Shown here: piece by piece, positions 27,823 to 35,588 of the stretch
Layout of the letters: every line of letters begins with the position of its first letter
How positions within the stretch are numbered: the first letter of the stretch is position 1
Virus record (IMG/VR): IMGVR_UViG_3300047563_000061
Location: 1 to 40,783 of that record
DNA length: 40,783 nt
Direction: 5' to 3' (one strand)
DNA from: a virus
The notes under the pieces: generated by a model
Seen by the model: the letters and a program-made list of their open reading frames with translations, nothing else
Database searches by the model: none
What the model was told of the DNA's origin: nothing
Program-made: the position numbers and the translations under genes

Positions 27823-28269
27823 ATGAACAAGGTCAATAAGATCTTCACTGCTGCTTGGGACCGCACTACACGGTCCATCCCCTACAACCCTGCATGGTCT
27901 AACGGTGGTGGCCAATATGACTATGCCATCTACGGAGAGCACGCTGCAAAGATCCCGGTGGGTGAAATGGTACGTTCTTCTACTAACGGTGGGCGACGTA
28001 TGCTTCTCATTGGTACTCGTCTGGGTAACATGATCATCTATGACCGCTTTACTCAACAAGGACCAGGACAGAAGGACGAAGACCGCGCAGTCTTCTTCTA
28101 CAACGCGCCTACCAAGATGTCAATAGGTGCTTGGTTTGGTCGTACCTACCTTGATGAGTTCGATATGTCCATTGCCGTGGGTGATGAGGTTGAACCTCAT
28201 ATTGGCTGGCGTATCAATCAACTCTGGGCAGCTTTCAAAGAAACACTGACAGAAAAGGCAGTAGCATGA
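27823..28269 (+). CDS. Unknown protein, 148 aa
   Basis: ATG 27823 follows AAGGAGAG; the upstream extension of the frame runs through the promoter and is not coding. Soluble protein rich in Gly, Trp and Tyr (SIPYNPAWSNGGGQYDYAIYG), beta-rich in the middle, helical C-terminus. It overlaps the next gene by four bases (ATGA), so the two are coupled. No family recognised. Confidence 0.75.
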   Translation: MNKVNKIFTAAWDRTTRSIPYNPAWSNGGGQYDYAIYGEHAAKIPVGEMVRSSTNGGRRMLLIGTRLGNMIIYDRFTQQGPGQKDEDRAVFFYNAPTKMSIGAWFGRTYLDEFDMSIAVGDEVEPHIGWRINQLWAAFKETLTEKAVA

Positions 28270-29300
28270 GCAATACTAAAACAGAACTGTTGAAGCAACT
28301 CCAAAACTTTAGCGGTCTAGGTAAGGGTCTACTCACTACTGAGGAAGCCCGGGAGTTCTGTGACAATAGCCGTGGTCGCATTACTACTATCTCAATTTGG
28401 ACCAAAGATGATGATCGCTACTGGTTTTACAGTAGCGATCATTTGTTTGGTTACAAGGTGCTGTCTTCTTCATGGGTACCAGGTTCTTCAACGTTGCCTA
28501 TGTACGTGGCCAAGCGTGAAGGGTTAGAAGACGGGGTTATCTCCACTGTGGAACAGTATGCATTTGTCTTTCACAGTAGTAAAGAACATCAGATCACCAC
28601 CTTGGAGGAATTGGTTGATTTGGAGATCCGGCTCAATGAAGAGAATCTCAAGTTCGAACGAGACCTCAAAGAGAAAGAATTGAAGCATTGGAACAGATTG
28701 AAGAAGTATAATGCTTCTTTCTTCCCGGAAGGTACAGTTGTAAAGGTCTCTAATTATCTGTCTGACAGGGAAGGGGATCTATACACTGTTGATTCTGTGA
28801 TGCCGCGTGGTCCACGTAACATACTTCTTCAAATGAAGGAGACACAGTTATTGACTGACCCTTTCTCAGGTAAACCTTCCGTTAGTCTGCATGTCTTCAA
28901 TTCTTGCCATGTTACTGAAATCGTAAAGCGTGGCCGTGGTCGCGTTAATATCGAAGAATATAGTTCATGGAATCTTGAGTTGGAGAAGTACTATGTCGAC
29001 GGTCAACACGATGTTCGCAGTAAAGGTAGCTATCGTTACAAACCGTTTGACATAGCGTACCATCTTATCTTCGGTCTGAAGTTACCTTATGACCAATATG
29101 TCGATATTGACCGCTTGGCTTATGAACTTAACAAAGCGTTGGGTAAACGTAAGCTTGGTAGCGATGTCGTGACTTTTCATAAGAAGAAGTGTAAACAGTG
29201 GGTCAAACGGAACTACAGTAAGTTCCTGATGTCCAACAAAGCACTTTACAAAGATTATCTTGAAGAGCAGAAAGCACTCGACGATATCATGAACGATTGA
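28266..29300 (+). CDS. Unknown protein, 344 aa
   Basis: Second gene of the unit, starting in the ATGA overlap. N-terminal alpha/beta part, a central coiled-coil-like charged stretch (residues about 120-160, NEENLKFERDLKEKELKHW), and a basic C-terminal part (HKKKCKQWVKRNYSKF) that could contact nucleic acid. No known motif. Ends at a terminator. Confidence 0.75.
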   Translation: MSNTKTELLKQLQNFSGLGKGLLTTEEAREFCDNSRGRITTISIWTKDDDRYWFYSSDHLFGYKVLSSSWVPGSSTLPMYVAKREGLEDGVISTVEQYAFVFHSSKEHQITTLEELVDLEIRLNEENLKFERDLKEKELKHWNRLKKYNASFFPEGTVVKVSNYLSDREGDLYTVDSVMPRGPRNILLQMKETQLLTDPFSGKPSVSLHVFNSCHVTEIVKRGRGRVNIEEYSSWNLELEKYYVDGQHDVRSKGSYRYKPFDIAYHLIFGLKLPYDQYVDIDRLAYELNKALGKRKLGSDVVTFHKKKCKQWVKRNYSKFLMSNKALYKDYLEEQKALDDIMND

Positions 29301-29312
29301 TCTCAAAGAGTC

Positions 29313-29361
29313 ATCTAAGGAGCCATGGGTAACACCTTGGCTCCTTAGATACTTTCTTTTT
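29313..29361 (+). terminator. Terminator after the 344-aa gene
   Basis: Perfect 13-bp stem (29313-29325 with 29338-29350), then TTTCTTTTTT. Confidence 0.9.
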
Positions 29362-29390
29362 TGTACCTTTTCTAAATACCCGTGAATCAC

Positions 29391-29408
29391 ATATACTTAA
29401 GGTGTATA
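29391..29408 (+). promoter_or_regulatory. Early-type phage promoter, copy 6
   Basis: ATATACTTAAGGTGTATA with the upstream box CCTTTTCTAAATACC; the TTGAG part is degenerate. Confidence 0.55.
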
Positions 29409-29464
29409 GTTACGGTAAGTAATTATTAAACTGAGCGCCAATATCATGTGACTTATAAGGGGAC

Positions 29465-29920
29465 ATGATGCCGCTTGTTGCTACAAATAACATCCGAAAA
29501 CCCAAACCTATGAAACCTGTAGGTAGAACTGTTCACTACGAATATCCTCATCACGGATACTCTCATTACGTAACAACGATCATCAGTATCGCTAGTCTTC
29601 GTAATCATTTTCTAACCTATGTCAATCAGATCAAGGTAGACTATAAGCTTCACGACGACCAAGAAGAGCATCTCTTTGATTGGTTGATCTCAGAAGCTGT
29701 CAACCGCTCTATTGATAAACTCTATAGTGCAACCCTCGTGGGTCACTACCGTCATGATGTGTATAAACTTGTCTATGAGAGCTTAGACACCAATTACGCA
29801 ATTCATGTTCAACATCTTCTGCAAAGCTATCAGTTCCATCTTCAACCTGGCCAACAGGTAAAGCTTCTAGTAGCGGGCGATATCATTATCTTAGTTAAGG
29901 GATCTATACCAAATGTCTGA
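29465..29920 (+). CDS. Unknown small protein, 151 aa
   Basis: Two adjacent ATGs (29465, 29468) follow AAGGGGAC; either may be used. First of five closely packed genes to 31759. Helical, ending in a beta pair (GQQVKLLVAGDIIILVKG), the same C-terminal layout as the products at 7892 and 31334. Overlaps the next gene by 8 bases. Function unknown. Confidence 0.7.
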   Translation: MMPLVATNNIRKPKPMKPVGRTVHYEYPHHGYSHYVTTIISIASLRNHFLTYVNQIKVDYKLHDDQEEHLFDWLISEAVNRSIDKLYSATLVGHYRHDVYKLVYESLDTNYAIHVQHLLQSYQFHLQPGQQVKLLVAGDIIILVKGSIPNV

Positions 29921-30617
29921 TTTTAGAAACATGACCGAGGTCTTGAATCATGTCGAGAAAACAATCGTTATTGACTTGATTCCACATGTTGTTGCTCTGG
30001 ATAGTGATCCTCGTTTGATCGAAGCGCTCTATGAACCTGACCAAGGTATCTACTTGATCGGAAGCGTAGAACCCTTGGTACGTTTGACAGGTACCTATTT
30101 CACCCGTCGCGAATGGGAGAGTACCCGTCGTCCTATCCAACAGAAGGATACCGTTGAAGATCTGCTAGCTCTTCAAGACGATATCTTGGACTACAAGGGC
30201 GACATCCTGATCACACTGAAAGACCTGACCTTGAAACGTCGGTTCTTCAAGAACCAACCCACCGTACCTTCGATTGGTATCAAAGCGGCTATCTGTGTTA
30301 TCGAACAATACCTTGTGAGTGTGTCTCGTCATAGTAACCGCTTCCATCCGTGTTATCGTCTTGAGAAACTGGTTGATCCTTCTAAGGGTAGCAAGTTGAT
30401 TGAGACCGACGAATATATGCATGGGTTTGAGCGTTTACTCGATATTGTCACAGAGTTTGTAAACGGTAACCATTGGAACCTTTACTTTACCCATCTGCGA
30501 GGTACCAGCTTGGTTATCCAGCAAGGTATCGATTATCGTATCTTCAAATACTATCAGGATCAGTTCAAAGACGCTGACGAAGATGGTGAACAAGAGGAAA
30601 TCAATAAATGCAGCTAG
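29913..30617 (+). CDS. Unknown protein, 234 aa
   Basis: ATG 29913 lies within the end of the preceding gene, so translation is coupled. Mixed helical protein (MSDFRNMTEVLNHVEK...) with an acidic C-terminal tail (KDADEDGEQEEINK). No motif recognised. It overlaps the next gene by 10 bases. Confidence 0.7.
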   Translation: MSDFRNMTEVLNHVEKTIVIDLIPHVVALDSDPRLIEALYEPDQGIYLIGSVEPLVRLTGTYFTRREWESTRRPIQQKDTVEDLLALQDDILDYKGDILITLKDLTLKRRFFKNQPTVPSIGIKAAICVIEQYLVSVSRHSNRFHPCYRLEKLVDPSKGSKLIETDEYMHGFERLLDIVTEFVNGNHWNLYFTHLRGTSLVIQQGIDYRIFKYYQDQFKDADEDGEQEEINKCS

Positions 30618-31054
30618 AAGACTCTCCAAGATTCTTCATCGTAGATATACGTGATGTCTTGAACGGTTTTGCTACACGACGTCAGATGTTCCCTGTGTAT
30701 AAGCGTTTTCCTCTACAGGACATGATCACTTGTGTCTTGAGTGTAAACGCTTTCAGTGACTCTGACGAAGTATTTTGGAACGAGCTAGAGTGCCGGTACA
30801 GTCACAATGACTCAGCTGAAGTTCTCAACTACGACACGATAGCTATGTTCTACGAACTCCTATGTTCATATGTGGACGAGTACATCCGTCTTAAGGTACC
30901 TCCTAGTATCGATACATGTGAATATGTGTTTGATCGCTGGCTGGGTTATAGTTCAATCATAATGCAAAGGGATGACAATGCAAGAGCGTGTAACCGTTCT
31001 TTGTCGCCTGAATACGGTCAGTATAGATACATCCATCCTAGCTCAGCTTTTTAA
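30608..31054 (+). CDS. Unknown small protein, 148 aa
   Basis: Starts at ATG 30608 within the end of the previous gene. Acidic and aromatic-rich (MQLEDSPRFFIVDIRDVL). Its last 25 codons overlap the start of the next frame, and a terminator-like hairpin begins 8 bases after its stop. No family recognised. Confidence 0.65.
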   Translation: MQLEDSPRFFIVDIRDVLNGFATRRQMFPVYKRFPLQDMITCVLSVNAFSDSDEVFWNELECRYSHNDSAEVLNYDTIAMFYELLCSYVDEYIRLKVPPSIDTCEYVFDRWLGYSSIIMQRDDNARACNRSLSPEYGQYRYIHPSSAF

Positions 31055-31337
31055 AGATTACGGTCTACCCCTGGAAGTCCTGGGGGTAGACCTTTTAAAC
31101 GTCTTTAAGAACCCGACCACTGGACACCTCTATTATCAAGCCATCTTCGTGGATATCATGGAGATGTGTAGAGATACCGCATCAGACGTCACGTTTGAAG
31201 AGTACATCGATGAGTTAAATATGTTTGTCTCAGAGATTGCCTACCACCTAAGCTATGTCAACGTTGACAATAGTAAACTGATTAACATTCAGTTCCATGG
31301 TAAGGTAACTCTTGTCTTGGAGTTTTTAAGACTATGA
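30978..31337 (+). CDS. Unknown small protein, 119 aa, containing an internal hairpin
   Basis: ATG 30978 (MQERVTVLCRLNTV) is chosen because AAAGGG at 30967-30972 is too close to the alternative ATG at 30972. It overlaps the previous gene by 77 bases and the next by 4. A GC-rich terminator-like hairpin lies inside the coding sequence (31062-31096). Helical with a beta-rich C-terminal end (INIQFHGKVTLVLEF), like the neighbouring small proteins. Confidence 0.6.
   Translation: MQERVTVLCRLNTVSIDTSILAQLFKDYGLPLEVLGVDLLNVFKNPTTGHLYYQAIFVDIMEMCRDTASDVTFEEYIDELNMFVSEIAYHLSYVNVDNSKLINIQFHGKVTLVLEFLRL
31062..31096 (+). terminator. Terminator-like hairpin inside a coding sequence
   Basis: 10-bp perfect GC-rich stem (31062-31071 with 31083-31092) then TTTT, 8 bases after the stop of the 148-aa gene but inside the overlapping 119-aa frame. 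Confidence 0.55.
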
Positions 31338-31759
31338 GAGCTATTATAGGACTTGAAGGTGCAGGACGTGCCTTCCGATCAGAAATGGCAAGATTAGGTA
31401 TTGGTCATAATCCAGTTCAGACGTTTGACTCGAGGATCACGGAGATAAACTTTGTCTACAATGAATCCACGTCTCAGATACTGATGGCATATACCCCTGA
31501 TCAACAGCAGTTCCTCAGGAATCTTCTGACCATCCCAGACTTCGCAACTTTAGGGTTTGTGGAAGCTTTCAGTAACCCGCAGGTTCGGGATGTCTTCACC
31601 GAGATCTTTAGAATATATGCCATGGCGTTGATCTTTCAGATTAATCGTTTCCTAGGATTCAAAGCCAATGCTGACTATCTTCTGGAATCGATTGCTGATG
31701 ACTACATTGTACTGTATGTCCAAGAAGCAGTCATGACAGATACACTCAAGTACCAGTAA
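31334..31759 (+). CDS. Unknown small protein, 141 aa
   Basis: ATG 31334 overlaps the preceding stop (ATGA). Helical protein with a C-terminal helix then a strand (FQINRFLGFKANADY, DDYIVLYVQE), similar in layout to the product at 29465. No known motif. The next gene starts 16 bases later with its own AAGGAAAG site. Confidence 0.7.
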   Translation: MRAIIGLEGAGRAFRSEMARLGIGHNPVQTFDSRITEINFVYNESTSQILMAYTPDQQQFLRNLLTIPDFATLGFVEAFSNPQVRDVFTEIFRIYAMALIFQINRFLGFKANADYLLESIADDYIVLYVQEAVMTDTLKYQ

Positions 31760-31775
31760 TTATTCAAGGAAAGCC

Positions 31776-32174
31776 ATGACAACCCCTTTGCAACTCAACA
31801 AGATCTACACGTTTAATACCCTAGCTCCCGCTATCCTTGGTGCACAGATCAAGAACGCTAAGCTCTTGGGTATCGTAGATTACAGCACCGCGCTGAACTA
31901 TGACAACGTAGATTTGCGTTTCCGTCAGATCTATCCGGTTCTGCCTGCAAACACCCCTAACCAACCAACCCTTTGCACGTACTATCGTTTCCAATCGGAG
32001 TCCGGTGAGAAGATCATTCTTGCAGACCAGTGGATCGACATGAACACGGTGACAGTGGTTGAACACGTGAACCTTCAGGTCACGTTCAGCAACGCTAAGC
32101 TGGAAGACGTTACGACTATCCGTGACGCCCTGAACGCTTTGGGATTCACCAACTTTGAAATCAAACAAGTCTAA
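31776..32174 (+). CDS. Predicted SH3-like beta-barrel protein, 132 aa
   Basis: ATG 31776 follows AAGGAAAG. The pattern LNKIYTFNTLAPAILGAQIK, then KLLGIVDYSTALN, then GEKIILADQWID, resembles small phage proteins predicted as SH3-like barrels of unknown role. Recognition is by general resemblance only. It lies 11 bases before the DHH phosphoesterase. Confidence 0.65.
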   Translation: MTTPLQLNKIYTFNTLAPAILGAQIKNAKLLGIVDYSTALNYDNVDLRFRQIYPVLPANTPNQPTLCTYYRFQSESGEKIILADQWIDMNTVTVVEHVNLQVTFSNAKLEDVTTIRDALNALGFTNFEIKQV

Positions 32175-32185
32175 AGAGGACTATC

Positions 32186-33049
32186 TTGACTAAATACGTT
32201 GTTCTGTATCACAATGATTCTGATGGCTTAGCATCCGCCGCTGCCGCTTACGCTGTACTGGGAACTAAAGCTGTCTACCATCCTGTTCAGTATAACCAAC
32301 CTGTACCAGATGTTACGCTGGATAAAGATACCATCCTCTATATCGTGGACTTCTCGTATCCCTTGAAAACCTTGCAAGACCTAACGTCTAAGGTCAAGGA
32401 GATTATGGTGATCGATCACCACGAGACCGCAATGAAAGACTTAGAGTCCTTCGAGTTCTGCGTTTACAATATGGAACTATCAGGCGCTGAGCTTACCTGG
32501 AACTACTTCCACCCAGGAAAACCTGTTCCTCGAATGATTCAGCTAGTAGGTGACCGTGATCTGTGGAACTTCAATTACGCAGATAGTAAACCCTTTGAAG
32601 CCGGTATCCGTTCTTCAGGACGTTATGGTGAGGTCGCATACTGGGCTCAACTCTTAGAAGACGAAGGGGCGCTAGATATTATCCTCGCTAACGGATGGAC
32701 TCAGCTTAAACCTATTAACGAGTACATCAACAGTTTTGTTAAGAGTGACAAGTACACTATAGTGAAGTTTAGAGGTCATCGCTGTGCTGTCTACAACACA
32801 ACGTATCTGATCTCGGACTTAGCTGAAGGCATTTACTCAAGCACTGACCAGATCGCCGATATGACGATGTCGTACTTCATCACCTCTGATCTGAAGATGG
32901 TTTTCTCACTTCGTGCGAGTAAGCATAACGATGTAGACGTAGGCTCCATCGCTAAGTCGCTAGGCGGAGGAGGTCATCGTAAAGCTTCAGGTGTTGCTAT
33001 GTCTATCACTGACGGCGCTGCTTTCCTCAAAGGTCTCGTTGAGACTTAA
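32186..33049 (+). CDS. DHH/DHHA1 family phosphoesterase, TTG start
   Basis: Predicted metal-dependent phosphoesterase of the nanoRNase/NrnA and cyclic-dinucleotide phosphodiesterase superfamily. Motifs in order: HNDSDGLASA (residues 9-18), VDFSYP (about 52), IDHHETA (about 75), VGDRDLW (about 121), and the DHHA1 substrate-binding GGGGHRKASG (about 262). All metal ligands are present, so it should be active. Initiation is at TTG 32186 behind AAAGAGGA. Likely roles are degradation of short oligonucleotides or of cyclic nucleotide signals, including those used by host defence; the sequence does not decide. Ends at a 15-bp terminator. Confidence 0.88.
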   Translation: MTKYVVLYHNDSDGLASAAAAYAVLGTKAVYHPVQYNQPVPDVTLDKDTILYIVDFSYPLKTLQDLTSKVKEIMVIDHHETAMKDLESFEFCVYNMELSGAELTWNYFHPGKPVPRMIQLVGDRDLWNFNYADSKPFEAGIRSSGRYGEVAYWAQLLEDEGALDIILANGWTQLKPINEYINSFVKSDKYTIVKFRGHRCAVYNTTYLISDLAEGIYSSTDQIADMTMSYFITSDLKMVFSLRASKHNDVDVGSIAKSLGGGGHRKASGVAMSITDGAAFLKGLVET

Positions 33050-33057
33050 ACAACCGT

Positions 33058-33097
33058 AGAAGACACAGAAGCGTAAAGCTTCTGTGTCTTCTTTTAT
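33058..33097 (+). terminator. Terminator after the DHH gene
   Basis: Perfect 15-bp stem (33058-33072 with 33078-33092), then TTTTA. Confidence 0.85.
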
Positions 33098-33119
33098 TCA
33101 TGTTAACTTAAGGATAGTT

Positions 33120-33527
33120 ATGACAGAGCAAGTAAAGGCATTTGAAGATCTGATGATGATCTTAGTTACGCATCCCGACTTTGACAAAGCGTTAGTAAGA
33201 GTCGACACAGATGGTCAGGAGTTATTGACTCCGTGTCTTATCGATCCAAACATTATTGACGATGTTCCAACCGTAACAGAGTGTAAGGATCTTGTACTGA
33301 TTGTTCTTAAAGTCTATCAGTTCTTAGATCAATATTTCATTGATGTCAAAGGTCAATGTTCACGACTTTTCTACAACGTCAAACAAGCAGGCTTTAGAAC
33401 ACGCATCACAGAGCGTGATAGTTTTGGCCCTTTGGGATCTTGTGTATCTGTCCCTAAACTTGACAACAATGTATTTATCCGCACTGGCAGTATCGACGAT
33501 AAATGGTTTGAAATCTACTACGGGTAA
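33120..33527 (+). CDS. Unknown protein, 135 aa
   Basis: ATG 33120 (MTEQVKAFEDLMMILV) follows AAGGA; an upstream start at 33084 lies in the terminator. Soluble acidic protein, helix-rich N-terminus and beta-rich C-terminus ending IDDKWFEIYYG. No known family. Ends just before a terminator and the long noncoding tract. Confidence 0.7.
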   Translation: MTEQVKAFEDLMMILVTHPDFDKALVRVDTDGQELLTPCLIDPNIIDDVPTVTECKDLVLIVLKVYQFLDQYFIDVKGQCSRLFYNVKQAGFRTRITERDSFGPLGSCVSVPKLDNNVFIRTGSIDDKWFEIYYG

Positions 33528-33532
33528 AACAG

Positions 33533-33569
33533 AAAAGACACTTTTTTCAAGGTGTCTTTTTTTTTGTGT
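33533..33569 (+). terminator. Terminator after the 135-aa gene
   Basis: 9-bp stem (33533-33541 with 33552-33560) merging into a run of T. Confidence 0.85.
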
Positions 33570-33902
33570 ACTTCTCTATATGTTATGACGAACCACGTCG
33601 TAGATACTTAATTTGTTACGGTGTACATGCCGTTACATATTTCCCACCTGAACGACGCTGTTTATCAAGTGCTTGGTATCACTTAAATCATGACAAGTAT
33701 CATTGTACTGCGATTACCTAATCGCTTGCGATGACGCGATCGCTGCACTAATTAACTACGCGAAACTTGATCGCATGGGCCTAAACTTTCATTACCTTAG
33801 CACCATGATCAACGCTTAAGTGAAGTTACTTAGATAGAATGGAGGTCAACTCTTTGTCTTAAGAGATAGGTAGAGGGCTGACTTCCATCGCGATTTCTTT
33901 TT
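33570..33902 (+). other. Noncoding structured segment A
   Basis: No gene. Several hairpins: near 33709-33725 (GCGAT with ATCGC), a long pairing of TTGATC..ATGG near 33767 with CCATGATCAA near 33803, and a 10-bp stem at 33839-33848 with 33879-33888 followed by ATTTCTTTTT, resembling a terminator. Could be a separate RNA or the 5' part of the next. Confidence 0.35.
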
Positions 33903-33904
33903 AA

Positions 33905-34530
33905 CCCAGAATTCAAAAATCTCTCTGGAAAACTTGTAACCTGGTTCACAAACACTTTTGTGGTTTAAGCTCTTTTAAGAAATGATGATGGTGAGTTTCT
34001 TAAAGGGATATAACGGCTTAGATAGTGAATGGTTATGAAGTCTTTTGTTTATAAGCACTTAGCTTCACTTTCACGAGTGGAGGCGTTTCGGGAATTTCGC
34101 TTGTGCCTATAGATAGAAGTTGGACTCCTAGTGAGACATGTAGACCAAGGCCTGGGAACCAAGGTTTGCATAATGAGTCCACGTCACGAGGTATCTATAG
34201 GCCAGATCATCCATTGGAGATCATAGTGTCTATTCCTACCGAAAGCGAAAGCTACGTGGCATATGAGGCTAGTCTGATCAGCCTGACTTTATAAACCCTG
34301 TAGCATCAGAGTAACAGGACAAAAAGCTTAGAGTAGCTAGGATGAAAGACCTAGTGCAGCCCGTGAGGTGCTTGCGTAATGACTCCTGAAGTAGGTCTAT
34401 TTGACCCGCGACATATGTCCGTGTGGATTCACCTAGAGTAGTTGCAGCTTGTTGTAAGCTCCTACTCTAGGCATATGTTTAAACCTTACACTCAGATCCA
34501 GATACCGGTTTACCGGTATCTGGATCTTTT
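33905..34530 (+). ncRNA. Candidate large structured RNA B
   Basis: About 620 bases without a credible gene but with nested helices: a bulged 10-bp stem 33972-34005; an 11-bp helix 34105-34115 with 34192-34202 enclosing a 6-bp helix 34122-34127 with 34175-34180; hairpins near 34267-34285, 34298-34319 and 34337-34353; and a 7-bp helix (34411-34417 with 34472-34478) enclosing a 10-bp helix (34432-34441 with 34462-34471). It ends in a 16-bp terminator (34494-34530). Its own promoter is not evident. A 63-codon frame (34103-34294) overlaps the helices and is not believed. Confidence 0.45.
34494..34530 (+). terminator. Terminator after structured RNA B
   Basis: 16-bp stem (34494-34509 with 34512-34527), then TTTT. 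Confidence 0.85.
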
Positions 34531-34557
34531 GTACCCTTTGTAAAAAATACTAGACAC

Positions 34558-34573
34558 ATATACATTAATTGAG
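34558..34573 (+). promoter_or_regulatory. Early-type phage promoter, copy 7
   Basis: ATATACATTAATTGAG with upstream CCCTTTGTAAAAAATA. No coding gene follows for 600 bases, only the structured RNA. Confidence 0.65.
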
Positions 34574-35160
34574 AACACTAGCAATAGTGAACTTAACGTA
34601 CGGTAAGAGGCCTGCCGTTATAGGACCAATGCGAAATCCGACAAATTCACCACGTACGCTCGATAGAGGTTAGTGGTCTATGCGTTTGACATGTAGTAAG
34701 TTCTAGGCTGGAAGAGTGACACTCCCGGCCATATTAACTATAACGTGATAAACGTAAGTTGTATGGCGCCCTTCACTATGGCTTACCATAGTGATTCTCT
34801 CGGGATATGGGACCGGTATAGCCAGATACTGGTTTCAGAGTTTAAACCTGGACCCTCACGTTTGAGAAAGAACTAGCGGAGTGACTAAACCTAATAAGCG
34901 GTTCGCCGCAGGGGAAGTTGCATTGATGCAATAAGAGGTGCCGTGAAAGCTTCGTGATTAAGCTGGAGAGTCAGTGCATGACTATCGTAATAGATCAAGG
35001 TTGTTGGTTACACGACCGATGCATAGTAACAAGTAAGAGTCGACGCTTGCCTGTAGGGAATTGACGTTACGAGTTAGTTCCTTATGGAGAAACGTTTTTC
35101 CTCCCTGGCGCAACAGTGCGCTTTAAGACATCCAAGCTTCAAAACTTGGATGTCATTTTT
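34570..35160 (+). ncRNA. Candidate large structured noncoding RNA C
   Basis: About 590 bases bounded by an early-type promoter and an intrinsic terminator, with no credible open frame. Readable hairpins: 34706-34730 (6 plus 4 bp); 34774-34793 (perfect 8 bp, CTTA loop); 34812-34833 (8 bp); 34898-34909 (4 bp closing a TTCG loop); 34918-34931 (6 bp); 34969-34983 (5 bp); 35108-35121 (5 bp); plus a longer-range pairing near 34621-34628 with 34674-34680. Size and architecture recall the ornate large RNAs of phages (GOLLD, ROOL), but I cannot assign it to a family. It is not a tRNA cluster and has no riboswitch signature I recognise. Confidence 0.6.
35127..35160 (+). terminator. Terminator after structured RNA C
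   Basis: 10-bp stem (35127-35136 with 35145-35154), then ATTTTTT. Confidence 0.85.
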
Positions 35161-35175
35161 TATACCCTCAACATC

Positions 35176-35460
35176 ATGAATAAAACTGAACCCACTAAGG
35201 TAACGGAAGAACCCGTGATGTCCGATATCTTCTCCGGTAGTCAAATAGTCAAACAAGTAACTACGGTTAGCCCTGCTTATAACGGTTGGAACTTCTGCTC
35301 TAACCTTGTGTCAGCTATCGTAGGTATCTTCATGCTAGTTGCTTGGTTAACGGGTTTTGTCATTGCCAAAGGTTTCTGGAGTACTTTTGCATGTATGTTT
35401 CCTTTCTATGCCTGGTATCTAACCTTAGAACATTTCTTGGTAAAGTATTCCTTAGTCTAG
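35176..35460 (+). CDS. Small membrane protein, 94 aa
   Basis: ATG 35176 (MNKTEPTKVTEEPVMSD) is preferred over a start at 35116, which lies inside RNA C and its terminator. No strong ribosome site. A hydrophilic N-terminus of about 35 residues precedes two transmembrane stretches (LVSAIVGIFMLVAWLTGFVI; then WSTFACMFPFYAWYLTLEHF). A second membrane-type frame overlaps its end at 35391-35588. Function unknown. Confidence 0.6.
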   Translation: MNKTEPTKVTEEPVMSDIFSGSQIVKQVTTVSPAYNGWNFCSNLVSAIVGIFMLVAWLTGFVIAKGFWSTFACMFPFYAWYLTLEHFLVKYSLV

Positions 35461-35588
35461 ATAAAGGTTTAGATTACTTCCTGGATAACGTGGTAGTTCC
35501 TGTAGCACTCGTATACTGCGTCTATGCAGTATGGTCTATTGTGATAGCTGTTTTCTGGTTTACGTTTAGCACACTTCTCACACACTAA
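35391..35588 (+). CDS. Overlapping small membrane frame, 65 aa
   Basis: Open frame in another phase, overlapping the 94-aa gene by 70 bases. ATG 35391 has TGGAG at 35377-35381. The C-terminal half is clearly hydrophobic (VVVPVALVYCVYAVWSIVI). It may be a separate overlapping gene, or the true C-terminus of the preceding protein reached by a frameshift. Confidence 0.4.
   Translation: MYVSFLCLVSNLRTFLGKVFLSLDKGLDYFLDNVVVPVALVYCVYAVWSIVIAVFWFTFSTLLTH

Noticed and set aside
34103-34294. 63-codon frame in the noncoding tract
   Set aside because: It overlaps the paired helices of RNA B, has no ribosome site and an unlikely composition.
33570-35160. tRNA array or CRISPR in the noncoding tract
   Set aside because: No cloverleaf with a GTTCGAAT-type loop and CCA-type acceptor was found, and there are no regularly spaced direct repeats.
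34570-35160. Naming the RNA as GOLLD or ROOL
   Set aside because: Size and style fit, but I cannot verify any family-specific conserved motif by eye.
35440-35465. Programmed -1 frameshift joining the two membrane frames
   Set aside because: No X XXY YYZ heptamer or downstream pseudoknot is evident, so it is kept only as one option.
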